Source: Gilvimarinus polysaccharolyticus
GTDB taxonomy: Bacteria; Pseudomonadota; Gammaproteobacteria; Pseudomonadales; Cellvibrionaceae
Reading direction: 5' to 3'
Assembly: GCF_001187555.1 (NCBI RefSeq)
Contig: NZ_LFIJ01000001.1
Location: forward strand, 62,001 to 126,000
Length of the DNA: 64,000 bases
In this document: positions 16,486 to 24,028 of the stretch, piece after piece
Numbering within the stretch: the first letter of the stretch is position 1
How the letters are laid out: each line of letters starts with the position of its first letter
Notes under the pieces: generated by a model
The model's input: the letters and a program-made list of their open reading frames with translations, nothing else
Told to the model about the DNA's origin: nothing
Database searches by the model: none
Translations under genes and position numbers: made by a program

Positions 16486-18852
16486 ATGTCACGTATTAAT
16501 ATAGATTTAAGCGGTTACCGCTGGCAAATGGAGCGGATGCGACCGGGGCAAGGTGAGAAAGAAGGTTTACATTTATTGCCCGCCGAGTATCAGGGAACCC
16601 ACTTTAGTTGGAATTTTGCTAATGTGCCGGGCGATGTTTATACCGATTTGCATCGAGCTAATGAGATCGCGGATCCGTACTTTGGTCGTAATATGCATCG
16701 CGCTAAGTGGGCGGCAGAGTACGAGTGGTGGTACAGCCACCGCTTTGCAGTACCCAGTGAAATGCACGGAAAAAAAATACGCTTGATTTTTGATGGTGTC
16801 GATTACAGTTGTAGTGTTTGGCTAAATGGTACTTACCTTGGTCGGCATGAAGGCATGTTCTCGGCGTTTGAGTTTGATATTTCCGATGTGGTGAGCTTTG
16901 CCGATTGGCGAGACGGTTCAAACATGTTGATGGTTAAACTTGATCCGCCGCCTAAAAACTATCGTAACTGTGGTGGAAAAAAAGTAAATTTTTCGGGTGA
17001 TTATTTCTCGGGTTTAGTACCTTTTGGTATTTGGCGTCCGGTGCGTATTGAAGCTACCGAGCAAGTGCGCATCGATAGCGTACGCACCGATGTAACTGTC
17101 GCTAGTGATACTCAGGCAGAAGTGGCCTTGACGGTTGATCTTGTCAATCATACTGATGTTCCACAAGAGGTGGAGTTGACCGGTGTGTTGGCTGGTAAAA
17201 ACTGCGATACAACAACTCAGGAGTTTACTCAGCGGGTAACGGCTGCGCCAGGTAAAAGTCAGTTGAGTACCAGCGTTAAAGTCGCCGATGCTAAGCTTTG
17301 GTGGCCTTGGGATATGGGCGAACAAAATCTGTATCAGTTAGATTTGTCGTTAACTCAAGATGATAAAACCCTAGATCAGGCCTCCGAGGTTATTGGCCTG
17401 CGTGAGGTCACTATGGACTTCAATCCAGGTTACACGAGGGATGATAACGAGTTTCCTTGGACATTTTTTATTAATGGTAAGCGACACTTTTTACGCTCGG
17501 CTTGCTGGGGTGGGCAACCATCGTTTTTGTACGGTCGCAACACGCTTAAAAAGTACGAAGACCGTGTTGCCATGGTGCGCGAAGCTAACATCAACAATCT
17601 GCGAATTTTTGGCTGGCATCCGCCCGAAATTCCTGACTTTTATCGCTTGTGCGATGAGCTTGGCATCACTGTGTGGACCAACTTTACTTTGGCGACACAA
17701 GCCTATCCGAGTGATCAGGAGTTTGTGGATGGAGTGTTGCATGAATGTGTCGAGACGGTTAAACAGCGTCGCAATCATCCGTCGCAAATATTTTGGATGG
17801 GTGGTGAGGAGGTGTTTTTCTCCGGGGCTCATGAAGAAAGCGGCAATAAACAGCTTATGGAGGTGATAGGTGATGTAGTAGCTGACTACACTAATATCCC
17901 CTATGGTTTAGCCTCGCCATTAAGCTCAGAGTCAGCTCAAAATATGGGATTTAAGCCTCATGAGAGTATGCATGCTAATGAGCACTATTATCAGGGCGGC
18001 AAAGAGTTTATGGAGGAGTATTATCCATCGCTTGATTGCGCCATTATCCCAGAGCTAACGGCTGCGTCGGCGCCTAATATTGACAGCTTGAAGAAATTTA
18101 TTCCTGCGGATGAACTTTGGCCTATGGGGCCAAGCTGGGCTTATCATTGGGCCGATATCGATATTCTTAAAAATCTTAATTTTGAGGTTTTTAACGATTA
18201 CAAAATGGGGTCGTTAGAGGAGTTTGTTGAGGCTACGCAAATAGCCCAGGGTACGGTTATTCAGTTTGCTCTAGAAACTTATCGACGTCGTAAGCCCAAA
18301 ATGAGTGGTGTGGCCCTATGCCACTTTATGACGCATGTTCCCGATATTAAATGGGGTGTGGTCGATTATTATGGCGAGAAAAAACAGTCTTTCGAGTGGT
18401 TAAAGCGGACTTATCAACCATTGTTACCGAGTCTGGAGTTTACTAAGCGTCGCTGGAATTCAGGCTCCGAATTTAGCGCTGGAGTCTGGGTGGTTAATGA
18501 TTATCAAAAAGACTTTAAAGAGGTGGACCTGTCTTGGCGAGTTGTTTACCAGAGTAAAGACACAGAGGCTGCGGGCTCTAAGACGCTTGACATTGACTGT
18601 GACAGTTCGGCCCATTATTTTGATATTAATTGGCAGCTACCAGCTAATGCTGAGGGCGACTTTGAAGTGGTATTGTTAATTGCCAGCAAGCAAGGTGAGG
18701 TGCTTGCAGAAAATCGCTATACCCTGTTGGTTGGCGATCAACAAGCCGCTAAAGAACAAAGCCTTAAGTATCTAGACGAAGCGTCGGCTCGGTTGGAAAA
18801 GTGTGGCCATAGTGTTTATCGCTACTGGCCTGAAATGTGGGAAATTGAGTGA
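16486..18852 (+). CDS. Cytoplasmic GH2-family beta-glycosidase (beta-mannosidase-like)
   Basis: 788 residues with no signal peptide. Order: sugar-binding jelly roll (about 15-190, with FDGVDYSCSVWLNGTYLG), Ig-like domain (about 195-305), TIM barrel (about 325-660) and C-terminal sandwich. The acid/base Glu falls in FWMGGEE (E442 aligned to the usual GNNE) and the nucleophile is E523 in IPELTAASAPN, 81 residues on. The arrangement resembles beta-mannosidases more than LacZ. The GGEE variant is uncommon to my eye. It starts 12 bp after the aldehyde dehydrogenase and would release the monosaccharide or aldehyde that the cassette uses from an imported disaccharide. Linkage specificity is not predictable. 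Confidence 0.88.
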   Translation: MSRINIDLSGYRWQMERMRPGQGEKEGLHLLPAEYQGTHFSWNFANVPGDVYTDLHRANEIADPYFGRNMHRAKWAAEYEWWYSHRFAVPSEMHGKKIRLIFDGVDYSCSVWLNGTYLGRHEGMFSAFEFDISDVVSFADWRDGSNMLMVKLDPPPKNYRNCGGKKVNFSGDYFSGLVPFGIWRPVRIEATEQVRIDSVRTDVTVASDTQAEVALTVDLVNHTDVPQEVELTGVLAGKNCDTTTQEFTQRVTAAPGKSQLSTSVKVADAKLWWPWDMGEQNLYQLDLSLTQDDKTLDQASEVIGLREVTMDFNPGYTRDDNEFPWTFFINGKRHFLRSACWGGQPSFLYGRNTLKKYEDRVAMVREANINNLRIFGWHPPEIPDFYRLCDELGITVWTNFTLATQAYPSDQEFVDGVLHECVETVKQRRNHPSQIFWMGGEEVFFSGAHEESGNKQLMEVIGDVVADYTNIPYGLASPLSSESAQNMGFKPHESMHANEHYYQGGKEFMEEYYPSLDCAIIPELTAASAPNIDSLKKFIPADELWPMGPSWAYHWADIDILKNLNFEVFNDYKMGSLEEFVEATQIAQGTVIQFALETYRRRKPKMSGVALCHFMTHVPDIKWGVVDYYGEKKQSFEWLKRTYQPLLPSLEFTKRRWNSGSEFSAGVWVVNDYQKDFKEVDLSWRVVYQSKDTEAAGSKTLDIDCDSSAHYFDINWQLPANAEGDFEVVLLIASKQGEVLAENRYTLLVGDQQAAKEQSLKYLDEASARLEKCGHSVYRYWPEMWEIE

Positions 18853-18862
18853 TTTGATCGCG

Positions 18863-18886
18863 ATGACGGCTCTAACGAGCCGTCAT
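18863..18886. terminator. Stem-loop between GH2 and cupin genes
   Basis: A perfect 10-bp inverted repeat (ATGACGGCTC, loop TAAC, GAGCCGTCAT) lies 10 bp after the GH2 stop. No T-run follows, so it more likely attenuates or protects mRNA than ends transcription fully; the cupin gene follows 31 bp later on the same strand. Confidence 0.45.
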
Positions 18887-18917
18887 AAGGTTAAAATTAG
18901 GGCAATAAGGTATGACG

Positions 18918-19286
18918 ATGTCGTTTCATTTTTTTATGGCACAAACTGCTTCGTGCAGTCACTTGACTCGTGGTTGCTCCCCCGATCTTGCTGCGATTGA
19001 TGTTCCAGGTTGGCAGGTGCAGCTGGTAGAAGATGCGGGAGTCAGTTTGCTGGTACTAACTGCCGATACTAATGCTGAGTATTTTCCGCCACATGCGTCG
19101 CCAGATAATTGGCTGGCCTTAGTGGTTCAGGGAGAAGCGCGCTTGTTTAGCGGAGATGAAACTGAGATTGCCGATGGGGTAGATTGTAGCCCTGGTGATT
19201 TTATTAGTTTTGGAGCTAATACTTACCATAGTTGGGAGCTCTTAGAGGGCCCTTTAAAAATTGTCCTTTCTAAAGTGGCAGGTTAA
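18918..19286 (+). CDS. Small single-domain cupin protein
   Basis: 122 residues from the ATG at 18918, seven bases after AAGG; an ATG at 18912 is only one base from that site and less likely. The cupin barrel is seen in FPPHASPDNWLALVVQGEARLFSG followed by DCSPGDFISFGANTYHSWEL, giving a His pair typical of metal-binding small cupins. Such proteins bind sugars or small acids, or act as isomerases or mutarotases, but function cannot be assigned. It is the last gene of the CoA-transferase/GH2 cassette on the plus strand, separated by a hairpin. Downstream 19287-19397 contains no gene. Confidence 0.75.
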   Translation: MSFHFFMAQTASCSHLTRGCSPDLAAIDVPGWQVQLVEDAGVSLLVLTADTNAEYFPPHASPDNWLALVVQGEARLFSGDETEIADGVDCSPGDFISFGANTYHSWELLEGPLKIVLSKVAG

Positions 19287-19397
19287 AAGCTAAACCATTA
19301 AAAGGTGAAGAGTTGGTTAGGTTGTTACAGGGAGTTAAGTTTTTATTAAAATAATAATGTTTTACCGTCGTATCAATACCCTTTAAAGAGAGCTTAA

Positions 19398-19608
19398 GTG
19401 CCATTGATAGATTCTTCTGTAGCCTCAATGAGAGTGCCCCGATGGTTGCTGGGCGGCGTTATACTGCTACTCCATAGCATATGCGTTTCGGTTTCAGTGT
19501 CGGAGGATGCACTCTGTTCTGACTGTCATGTACAGCTGGAAGAAATCCCATCACTTTAATGCTATGGCGCTTGCCAGCCCAAATAGTAGCGTACTGGGTA
19601 ACTTTAAC
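19398..19608 (+). pseudogene. Fragment of a c-type multihaem cytochrome-like gene, cut by an IS
   Basis: From a GTG at 19398 a frame encodes a basic start, a hydrophobic signal segment (WLLGGVILLLHSICVSVSVS) and a haem motif CSDCH, then stops at 19557. A one-frame shift near 19548 restores SHHFNAMALASP and VLGNFN, a pattern I associate with multihaem TPR cytochromes (CxxCH, then SHH, AM, GxFN). The sequence is then broken by the left inverted repeat of the IS3 element at 19609. So it is a short frameshifted relic. No clear continuation is seen beyond the IS at 20763. Identification is tentative. Confidence 0.5.
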
Positions 19609-19626
19609 TGGACTTCCCAGGCTTCA

Positions 19627-20424
19627 CTAGACACTGGCTGACTCCAAAAAATACGTCTCTTCAAACTTAACAGGCGATACGCCGCCTGTATGAGTGTGGC
19701 GTTTTATTGGATTGTAAAGCATCTCTATAAAATTAAATATCTCAGTTTTCGCTAACCGCATTATCATGGCAGTTGCCGCGCCGGCTCATCGAAGGCATGA
19801 GGTTGTGCTCTTTCATAAAGGCCAAGTAATCCGCGCTGGTATACTGGCTTCCTTGGTTGCTGTGGACAAGTACTTCGCCTTTTGGCCGGCGCTGCCAGAT
19901 CGCCATGAGTAAAGCATTGATCACTAGGTGGCGGTCAATATGTTTATCCATCGCCCAACCTACTATGCGGCGCGAGAACAAATCTAAAACCGTGGCCACA
20001 TATAAAAATCCTTCGCAAGTTCGCACATAAGTGATGTTGCTGACTCAAGCCTGATTTGGATGCTTAGGATTGAACTGACGATCAGGCACGTTAGCGGCTG
20101 TCTTTTCTGGCTTACCACCTTTGATGTAACGGCACTTGTAGCCTATTTGCGCTTTTAAGCGGTTTTCCCGCATGATTCGAGCAACCCGGTGAACACTACA
20201 GCCTTCACCGGCCTCGCGCAGGTCGCGGTGAATCCATGGGCTACCATATCGTTGACCATATACGATTCTTTAATTAGCCTTAACAGCCGCTGATCCTCAG
20301 CCGCTCTATCCGATATGGGTTTCTGTAACCAGGCATAAAACCCACTGCGGTGCAGCTTGAGCACGCGGCACATGGCTTTAATTGAAAACTCATTCTGGTT
20401 ATCACGAATGAAGGCGTACTTTAC
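19627..20424 (-). pseudogene. IS3 OrfB transposase remnant (frameshift, stop, deletion)
   Basis: The rve-integrase part of an IS3 transposase is recognisable in pieces: [27 protein letters not shown], then after a frameshift near 20255 [14 protein letters not shown], and VATVLDLFSRRIVGWA, HSNQGSQYTSADY, MSRRGNCHDNAVSE. An in-frame TGA at 20045-20047 replaces the expected Trp of NQAW. After NAVSEN a stop follows directly, then IFNFIEMLYNP and SPVKFEETYF appear, showing loss of some 20-25 codons including the region of the last catalytic Glu neighbourhood. The enzyme is therefore inactive. Its stop at 19627-19629 lies inside the left inverted repeat, as usual. Confidence 0.88.
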
Positions 20425-20699
20425 TCGGACTGGCTTGCAAAGTACTTTGCGGCCTTTTTTAGAATGTCGCGTTCCTCCGTGACACGCATCAACTCAGCTT
20501 TAAGACGAGCGACCTCAGTCTGGTCGTCCGATGATTTGATCTGCTGGGGGCTGCCATGCATGGAGGCCTTCCAGTGGTATAAGGTTTTGGTGCAAATACC
20601 GAGTCGCTCCGCGAGCTCGGCAACAGAATAACCTCGATCGACTAGCTGCTTAACAGCCTTTTCTTTAAATTGCTGTGTGTATCGTTTTCCCTTGCTCAT
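20421..20699 (-). CDS. IS3-family OrfA (transposase helix-turn-helix subunit)
   Basis: 92 residues, apparently intact. The N-terminal helix-turn-helix ([20 protein letters not shown], then [16 protein letters not shown]) is followed by a coiled-coil leucine zipper ([26 protein letters not shown]), the standard IS3 OrfA arrangement. In living elements a -1 frameshift near its end fuses it to OrfB, and the OrfB frame indeed opens in the -1 frame around 20424. Because OrfB is broken, OrfA alone could at most bind the ends. Confidence 0.92.
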   Translation of the reverse strand: MSKGKRYTQQFKEKAVKQLVDRGYSVAELAERLGICTKTLYHWKASMHGSPQQIKSSDDQTEVARLKAELMRVTEERDILKKAAKYFASQSE

Positions 20700-20762
20700 A
20701 TGACCCTCTCTTTGAGTTGCATTTTAACTCTTTTGGGTGTCTAGAAAAGTCTGGGAAGTTCA

Positions 20763-21003
20763 GAGGTTTTACCCAAAAGTAGGCGGTAAGCTGACAGATG
20801 ATCGGTAACCTCTACTCAGCTCAAAGAACCTATTCAGTATCATTTTCAATGAGTGGAAATGTCACGAAGCAAGGCGCTCCATAGTCTGGGCAGGATTAAG
20901 TGGATTCGTTAAAAAAATATAAATTTTATGTGTCATTCATGCTCTTCGCCAACACTTAGTGTTAGAGGCGGAAGATAGCCACCACTAACTACGGGGAGTA
21001 ATA
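20763..21003 (+). promoter_or_regulatory. Promoter region of the GH16/SSS/GH117 operon
   Basis: 241 bp between the IS right end and the GH16 start with no gene. An inverted repeat AACAC-TTA-GTGTT at 20951-20963 is followed by GGGGAG as ribosome site before the ATG at 21004. The 12-bp ATTGTATRCAAT word is absent here, unlike at the other promoters, so this operon may instead depend on its own sigma factor. Confidence 0.4.
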
Positions 21004-22212
21004 ATGAATAAAAAATGCGTATTGGCTTTGGGTTTACTGAGTGTATCGATGGCTGCCTTGGCCTCTGAGAATTCACAGAGCATTGATCTGACTGACTACC
21101 AACTGGACTGGTCGGACGAATTTAACTATCCCGATAAACAATTAGACGAGATGTGGATTAGCCAGAACGGTCCCACCGAGAACGAGTGGGTGTTAAGCAG
21201 TCGATGGCGTGATAACGCCGTGGTAAGGGACGGGGTGCTTTATTTAGAAAGTCGCAAAGAGAGCCGTGGCGGCCAAGACTGGACGACAGGTAATATCTGG
21301 AGCAAACGTACATTTGGTTACGGTTACTACGAAGCGAAAATGAAGTATGCCGGCGCCTACGGGACTAATAATTCATTTTGGCTTTGGCCCAAACAGGGAG
21401 TAGCTGAAGGTGATAAGGCGTGTGAAATTGATATTAATGAAGGGCATTACCCCAACATTATTAATACCAACATTCACAATTGGACTGATAAATATACCTT
21501 GCCAGATGGTCGTGTGTCGCACTCGGATAATCAGCTGCACCATACCTTGCATGGCTCATCGGACCATAATGTTGTTGTTGATCCACAGATAAACGCAACC
21601 AAAATTCGGTTGCGATCAAATAATCCCGCCTCTATTCATATCTCAGAGTTTAAGGTGTTGAATGCTAAAGGTGAAAACATTGTGAGCGAGGCCAATATTG
21701 CCACCAATGGAACCTTCACTAAATTACCTTCAAAAGATATTTTTGCGATAGATGAGCGTGAAGATACTCGTTGGGTGTCAGAAAAACATGGAGAAAAGTG
21801 GTTAGAACTGACTTGGAAGAAGCCGCAACAAGTGACAGCAATCGAATTGATTAATGGCTGGCTGCAGGAGGTTGGAGCTTCTGAGGGAAGGTATCGAAAT
21901 CTAATCAGCGATTACGTTATCGAGTATTTTGACGGCAGTGATTGGCTTTCTGTGGCTCAGTATGATGCTGCAACAGTGGCAGATTACTCAGAGCAATGGC
22001 ATACCTATGGTCTTGAATGGGATGAGGGCTATTTTCGTTTTTATCTTGACGGCGAGCTGTACCACGAAATGCGCAACGAAGTTTGCTTTAGTGAAACAAC
22101 AATGCTGTTTAGTTTGGCGATATTGAAAGCGGATATTTCTGGACCTGTCACGGACGCTATCGATGGAACTAGTATGAAGGTGGATTGGGTTCGTTATTAC
22201 ACCAAAAAATAA
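21004..22212 (+). CDS. Exported GH16 galactanase with an inserted discoidin-like domain
   Basis: 402 residues with a signal peptide ending near ALAS. The GH16 fold begins at LDWSDEFNYPDK and carries the active site EIDINE (E141 nucleophile, D143, E146 acid/base) after NNSFWLWP. The catalytic domain is interrupted at about residue 186 by some 140 residues with an F5/8-type C (CBM32-like) pattern (TKIRLRSNN, EREDTRWVSEKHGEKWLELTWKKPQQVTAIEL, YVIEYFDGSDW) and then resumes at about 328 with EQWHTYGLEWDEGYFRFYLDG and ends with MKVDWVRYYT. GH16 members here cut beta-agarose, porphyran or carrageenan; the exact polymer cannot be told. It is the first gene before the SSS symporter, separated by a strong terminator. 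Confidence 0.85.
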   Translation: MNKKCVLALGLLSVSMAALASENSQSIDLTDYQLDWSDEFNYPDKQLDEMWISQNGPTENEWVLSSRWRDNAVVRDGVLYLESRKESRGGQDWTTGNIWSKRTFGYGYYEAKMKYAGAYGTNNSFWLWPKQGVAEGDKACEIDINEGHYPNIINTNIHNWTDKYTLPDGRVSHSDNQLHHTLHGSSDHNVVVDPQINATKIRLRSNNPASIHISEFKVLNAKGENIVSEANIATNGTFTKLPSKDIFAIDEREDTRWVSEKHGEKWLELTWKKPQQVTAIELINGWLQEVGASEGRYRNLISDYVIEYFDGSDWLSVAQYDAATVADYSEQWHTYGLEWDEGYFRFYLDGELYHEMRNEVCFSETTMLFSLAILKADISGPVTDAIDGTSMKVDWVRYYTKK

Positions 22213-22216
22213 TTGT

Positions 22217-22256
22217 AACGCCGCTTGGGCGAGGTTCCTGTCCAAGCGGCGTTTTT
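22217..22256 (+). terminator. Rho-independent terminator after GH16
   Basis: A 12-bp perfect stem (AACGCCGCTTGG at 22217-22228 pairing with CCAAGCGGCGTT at 22242-22253) with a 13-nt loop and a run of six Ts at 22252-22257. It lies 5 bp after the GH16 stop and should end that transcript, so the SSS symporter and following genes probably have a separate start or depend on read-through. Confidence 0.85.
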
Positions 22257-22288
22257 TGAGTCATTTATAATAATAGAAGCATGACTAT

Positions 22289-23974
22289 ATGAATATTATT
22301 GATGTTGGTGTTATCGCTGTTTTTACTCTATTGGTGCTGGTTTGCGGCATGAGTTTTTCTCGCTCGGGTAAAAGTATGAACAGCTTTTACGCTGCCGGAG
22401 GTGCATTGCCTTGGTGGATGAGTGGATTGTCGCTGTTTATGAGTTTTTTCTCTTCGGGCACATTTGTCACTTGGGGGGCTATTGCTTATAGCCAGGGGTT
22501 TGTCGCCATTACCATTCAATGGACTATGGCCATATCCGGGATATTAATTGGTTTGTATATTGCGCCGCGCTGGAACCGCACTAAAGCGTTGACCGCCTCT
22601 GAATATATTCGTGATCGTTTAGGTGTTGGTGTTCAGAAAACCTACACTTATATATTGTTGTTGATAGGTAGTTTTTCTACCGGTGCTTTTTTATATCCAG
22701 TAGCTAAAATTGTTGAAGTAAGTACTGGGATTCCTTTGCATCTTAGCATTTTTATTTTGGGTGCCGTTATTTTGGCTTACACCGCGGTTGGCGGCCTGTG
22801 GGCGGTAATCGTGACCGATATTTTGCAGTTCGTGGTGTTAACCGCTGCCGTGATTATAGTGGTACCACTAGCGCTGGATAGAGTTGGGGGCTTGTCCGGC
22901 TTTATGGCGCAGGCACCCGCGGAGCTGTTTGAGCCGGTCAGTGGTGATTACACCTGGACATTCATTGTGGTATTTGGCTTGTACAACTTGTTTTTCATCG
23001 CAGGAAATTGGCCCTATATTCAACGCTATACTTCAGTGGCAACCCCTACGGATGCCAAAAAAGTCGGATTGTTATTTGGGGCTTTGTACTTTATTAGTCC
23101 GGTCATTTGGATGTTGCCACCGATGATTTATCGAGTGCTAAACCCAGACTTGACGGGATTGGCTGATGAAGGAGCCTACCTCTTGATCTGCAAAGAAATA
23201 CTCCCAGTAGGCATGTTGGGCTTAATGCTTGGAGCGATGATCTTTGCCACCTCCAGTTCAGTTAATACTGCTATTAATTTGTTCTCGGGGGTTATAGCAA
23301 ATGATGTTTATAAAAACATGAAACCGAGTGCGTCGGATCGAGATTTAGTTCGTGTCGGGCGTATAGCAACGGTTGCTTTAGGTCTAATCACGATTTTCGT
23401 TGCACTACTGATTCCGAAAATGGGTGGAATAGTTTCTTTTGTGTTTACTATTGCCGCAATGACCGGAGGTGCGTTGTTTTTGCCTCCAGTATGGGCGCTA
23501 TTTTCTAAATACCAAACGGGTTCCATTTTACTTGGAATCTCTCTTATAACCTTAGCTGTAAATCTACTGTTTAAATTCTTTGTGCCAAGTTTATGGGGGG
23601 TTAGTCTCGATCGAGAGGCCGAGACGGTTCTGGGGATCGGTTTGCCGATTGTGCTTTTGACTCTATCAGAGATTGTTGCCCGATTAAGACGCGCAGATAC
23701 GTCACAGTATGATCGTTATAAAGTGCTCGAAGTGGCTAAGGTGGAGGCAGCAAAGTCTATTTCTCAAGCGCAACACGACAGCGAGAATAAACATGGGCAA
23801 TTAGTCATCGCAGTGGGTGTAGCCGCAATAGGTAGCATCATGTTGGCGCTTTCGTTGGTAGCCGAATCAAGTCAGTTATTGGTCGCACTAATGGGCGTGG
23901 CCATGCTGTTGGTCGGTGTAACTGTCTATGTAAGGCAATCGCGACAATCGGAAACGCTTCTCTCGCGGAATTAA
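22289..23974 (+). CDS. Sodium:solute symporter (SSS family), sugar type
   Basis: 561 residues with about 13-14 membrane segments. SSS/SGLT features are visible: MNSFYAAGGALPWWMSGLSLFMSFFSSGTFVTWGAIAY near the N-terminus, APRWNRTKALTASEYIRDRLG, and GGLWAVIVTDILQFVVL, the region of the family's sugar-binding helices. It should import a monosaccharide or small glycoside with sodium across the inner membrane. The operon partner at 24029 is a GH117-like enzyme, so a neoagarobiose-like disaccharide or anhydro-galactose is a reasonable guess. The C-terminal part includes a charged stretch (about 470-505) between the last helices. Only 32 bp follow the GH16 terminator. Confidence 0.92.
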   Translation: MNIIDVGVIAVFTLLVLVCGMSFSRSGKSMNSFYAAGGALPWWMSGLSLFMSFFSSGTFVTWGAIAYSQGFVAITIQWTMAISGILIGLYIAPRWNRTKALTASEYIRDRLGVGVQKTYTYILLLIGSFSTGAFLYPVAKIVEVSTGIPLHLSIFILGAVILAYTAVGGLWAVIVTDILQFVVLTAAVIIVVPLALDRVGGLSGFMAQAPAELFEPVSGDYTWTFIVVFGLYNLFFIAGNWPYIQRYTSVATPTDAKKVGLLFGALYFISPVIWMLPPMIYRVLNPDLTGLADEGAYLLICKEILPVGMLGLMLGAMIFATSSSVNTAINLFSGVIANDVYKNMKPSASDRDLVRVGRIATVALGLITIFVALLIPKMGGIVSFVFTIAAMTGGALFLPPVWALFSKYQTGSILLGISLITLAVNLLFKFFVPSLWGVSLDREAETVLGIGLPIVLLTLSEIVARLRRADTSQYDRYKVLEVAKVEAAKSISQAQHDSENKHGQLVIAVGVAAIGSIMLALSLVAESSQLLVALMGVAMLLVGVTVYVRQSRQSETLLSRN

Positions 23975-24028
23975 TGTAGAGCTTACGTACGAATTTATCT
24001 AACGATTATATGAGTTTTGGAGTGAAGA

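Larger units (their letters stand above)
19609..20762 (-). mobile_element. Decayed IS3-family insertion sequence
   Basis: The ends are imperfect inverted repeats: TGGACTTCCCAGGCTTCACT at 19609-19628, continuing to 19634, against TGAACTTCCCAGACTTTTCT read inward from 20762 to 20743, continuing to 20737. Between them on the minus strand lie OrfA (intact) and OrfB (broken). Length is 1154 bp, slightly short for the family, which fits an internal OrfB deletion. The bases flanking the two ends (TAAC and GAGG) do not form an evident target duplication, so the copy is old or rearranged. It splits the galactan locus between the CoA-transferase cassette and the GH16/GH117 operon. Confidence 0.88.

Noticed and set aside
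17393-17866. 157-codon alternative frame within the GH2 gene
   Set aside because: Overlaps the GH2 TIM barrel, which is the supported frame; no separate start signal.
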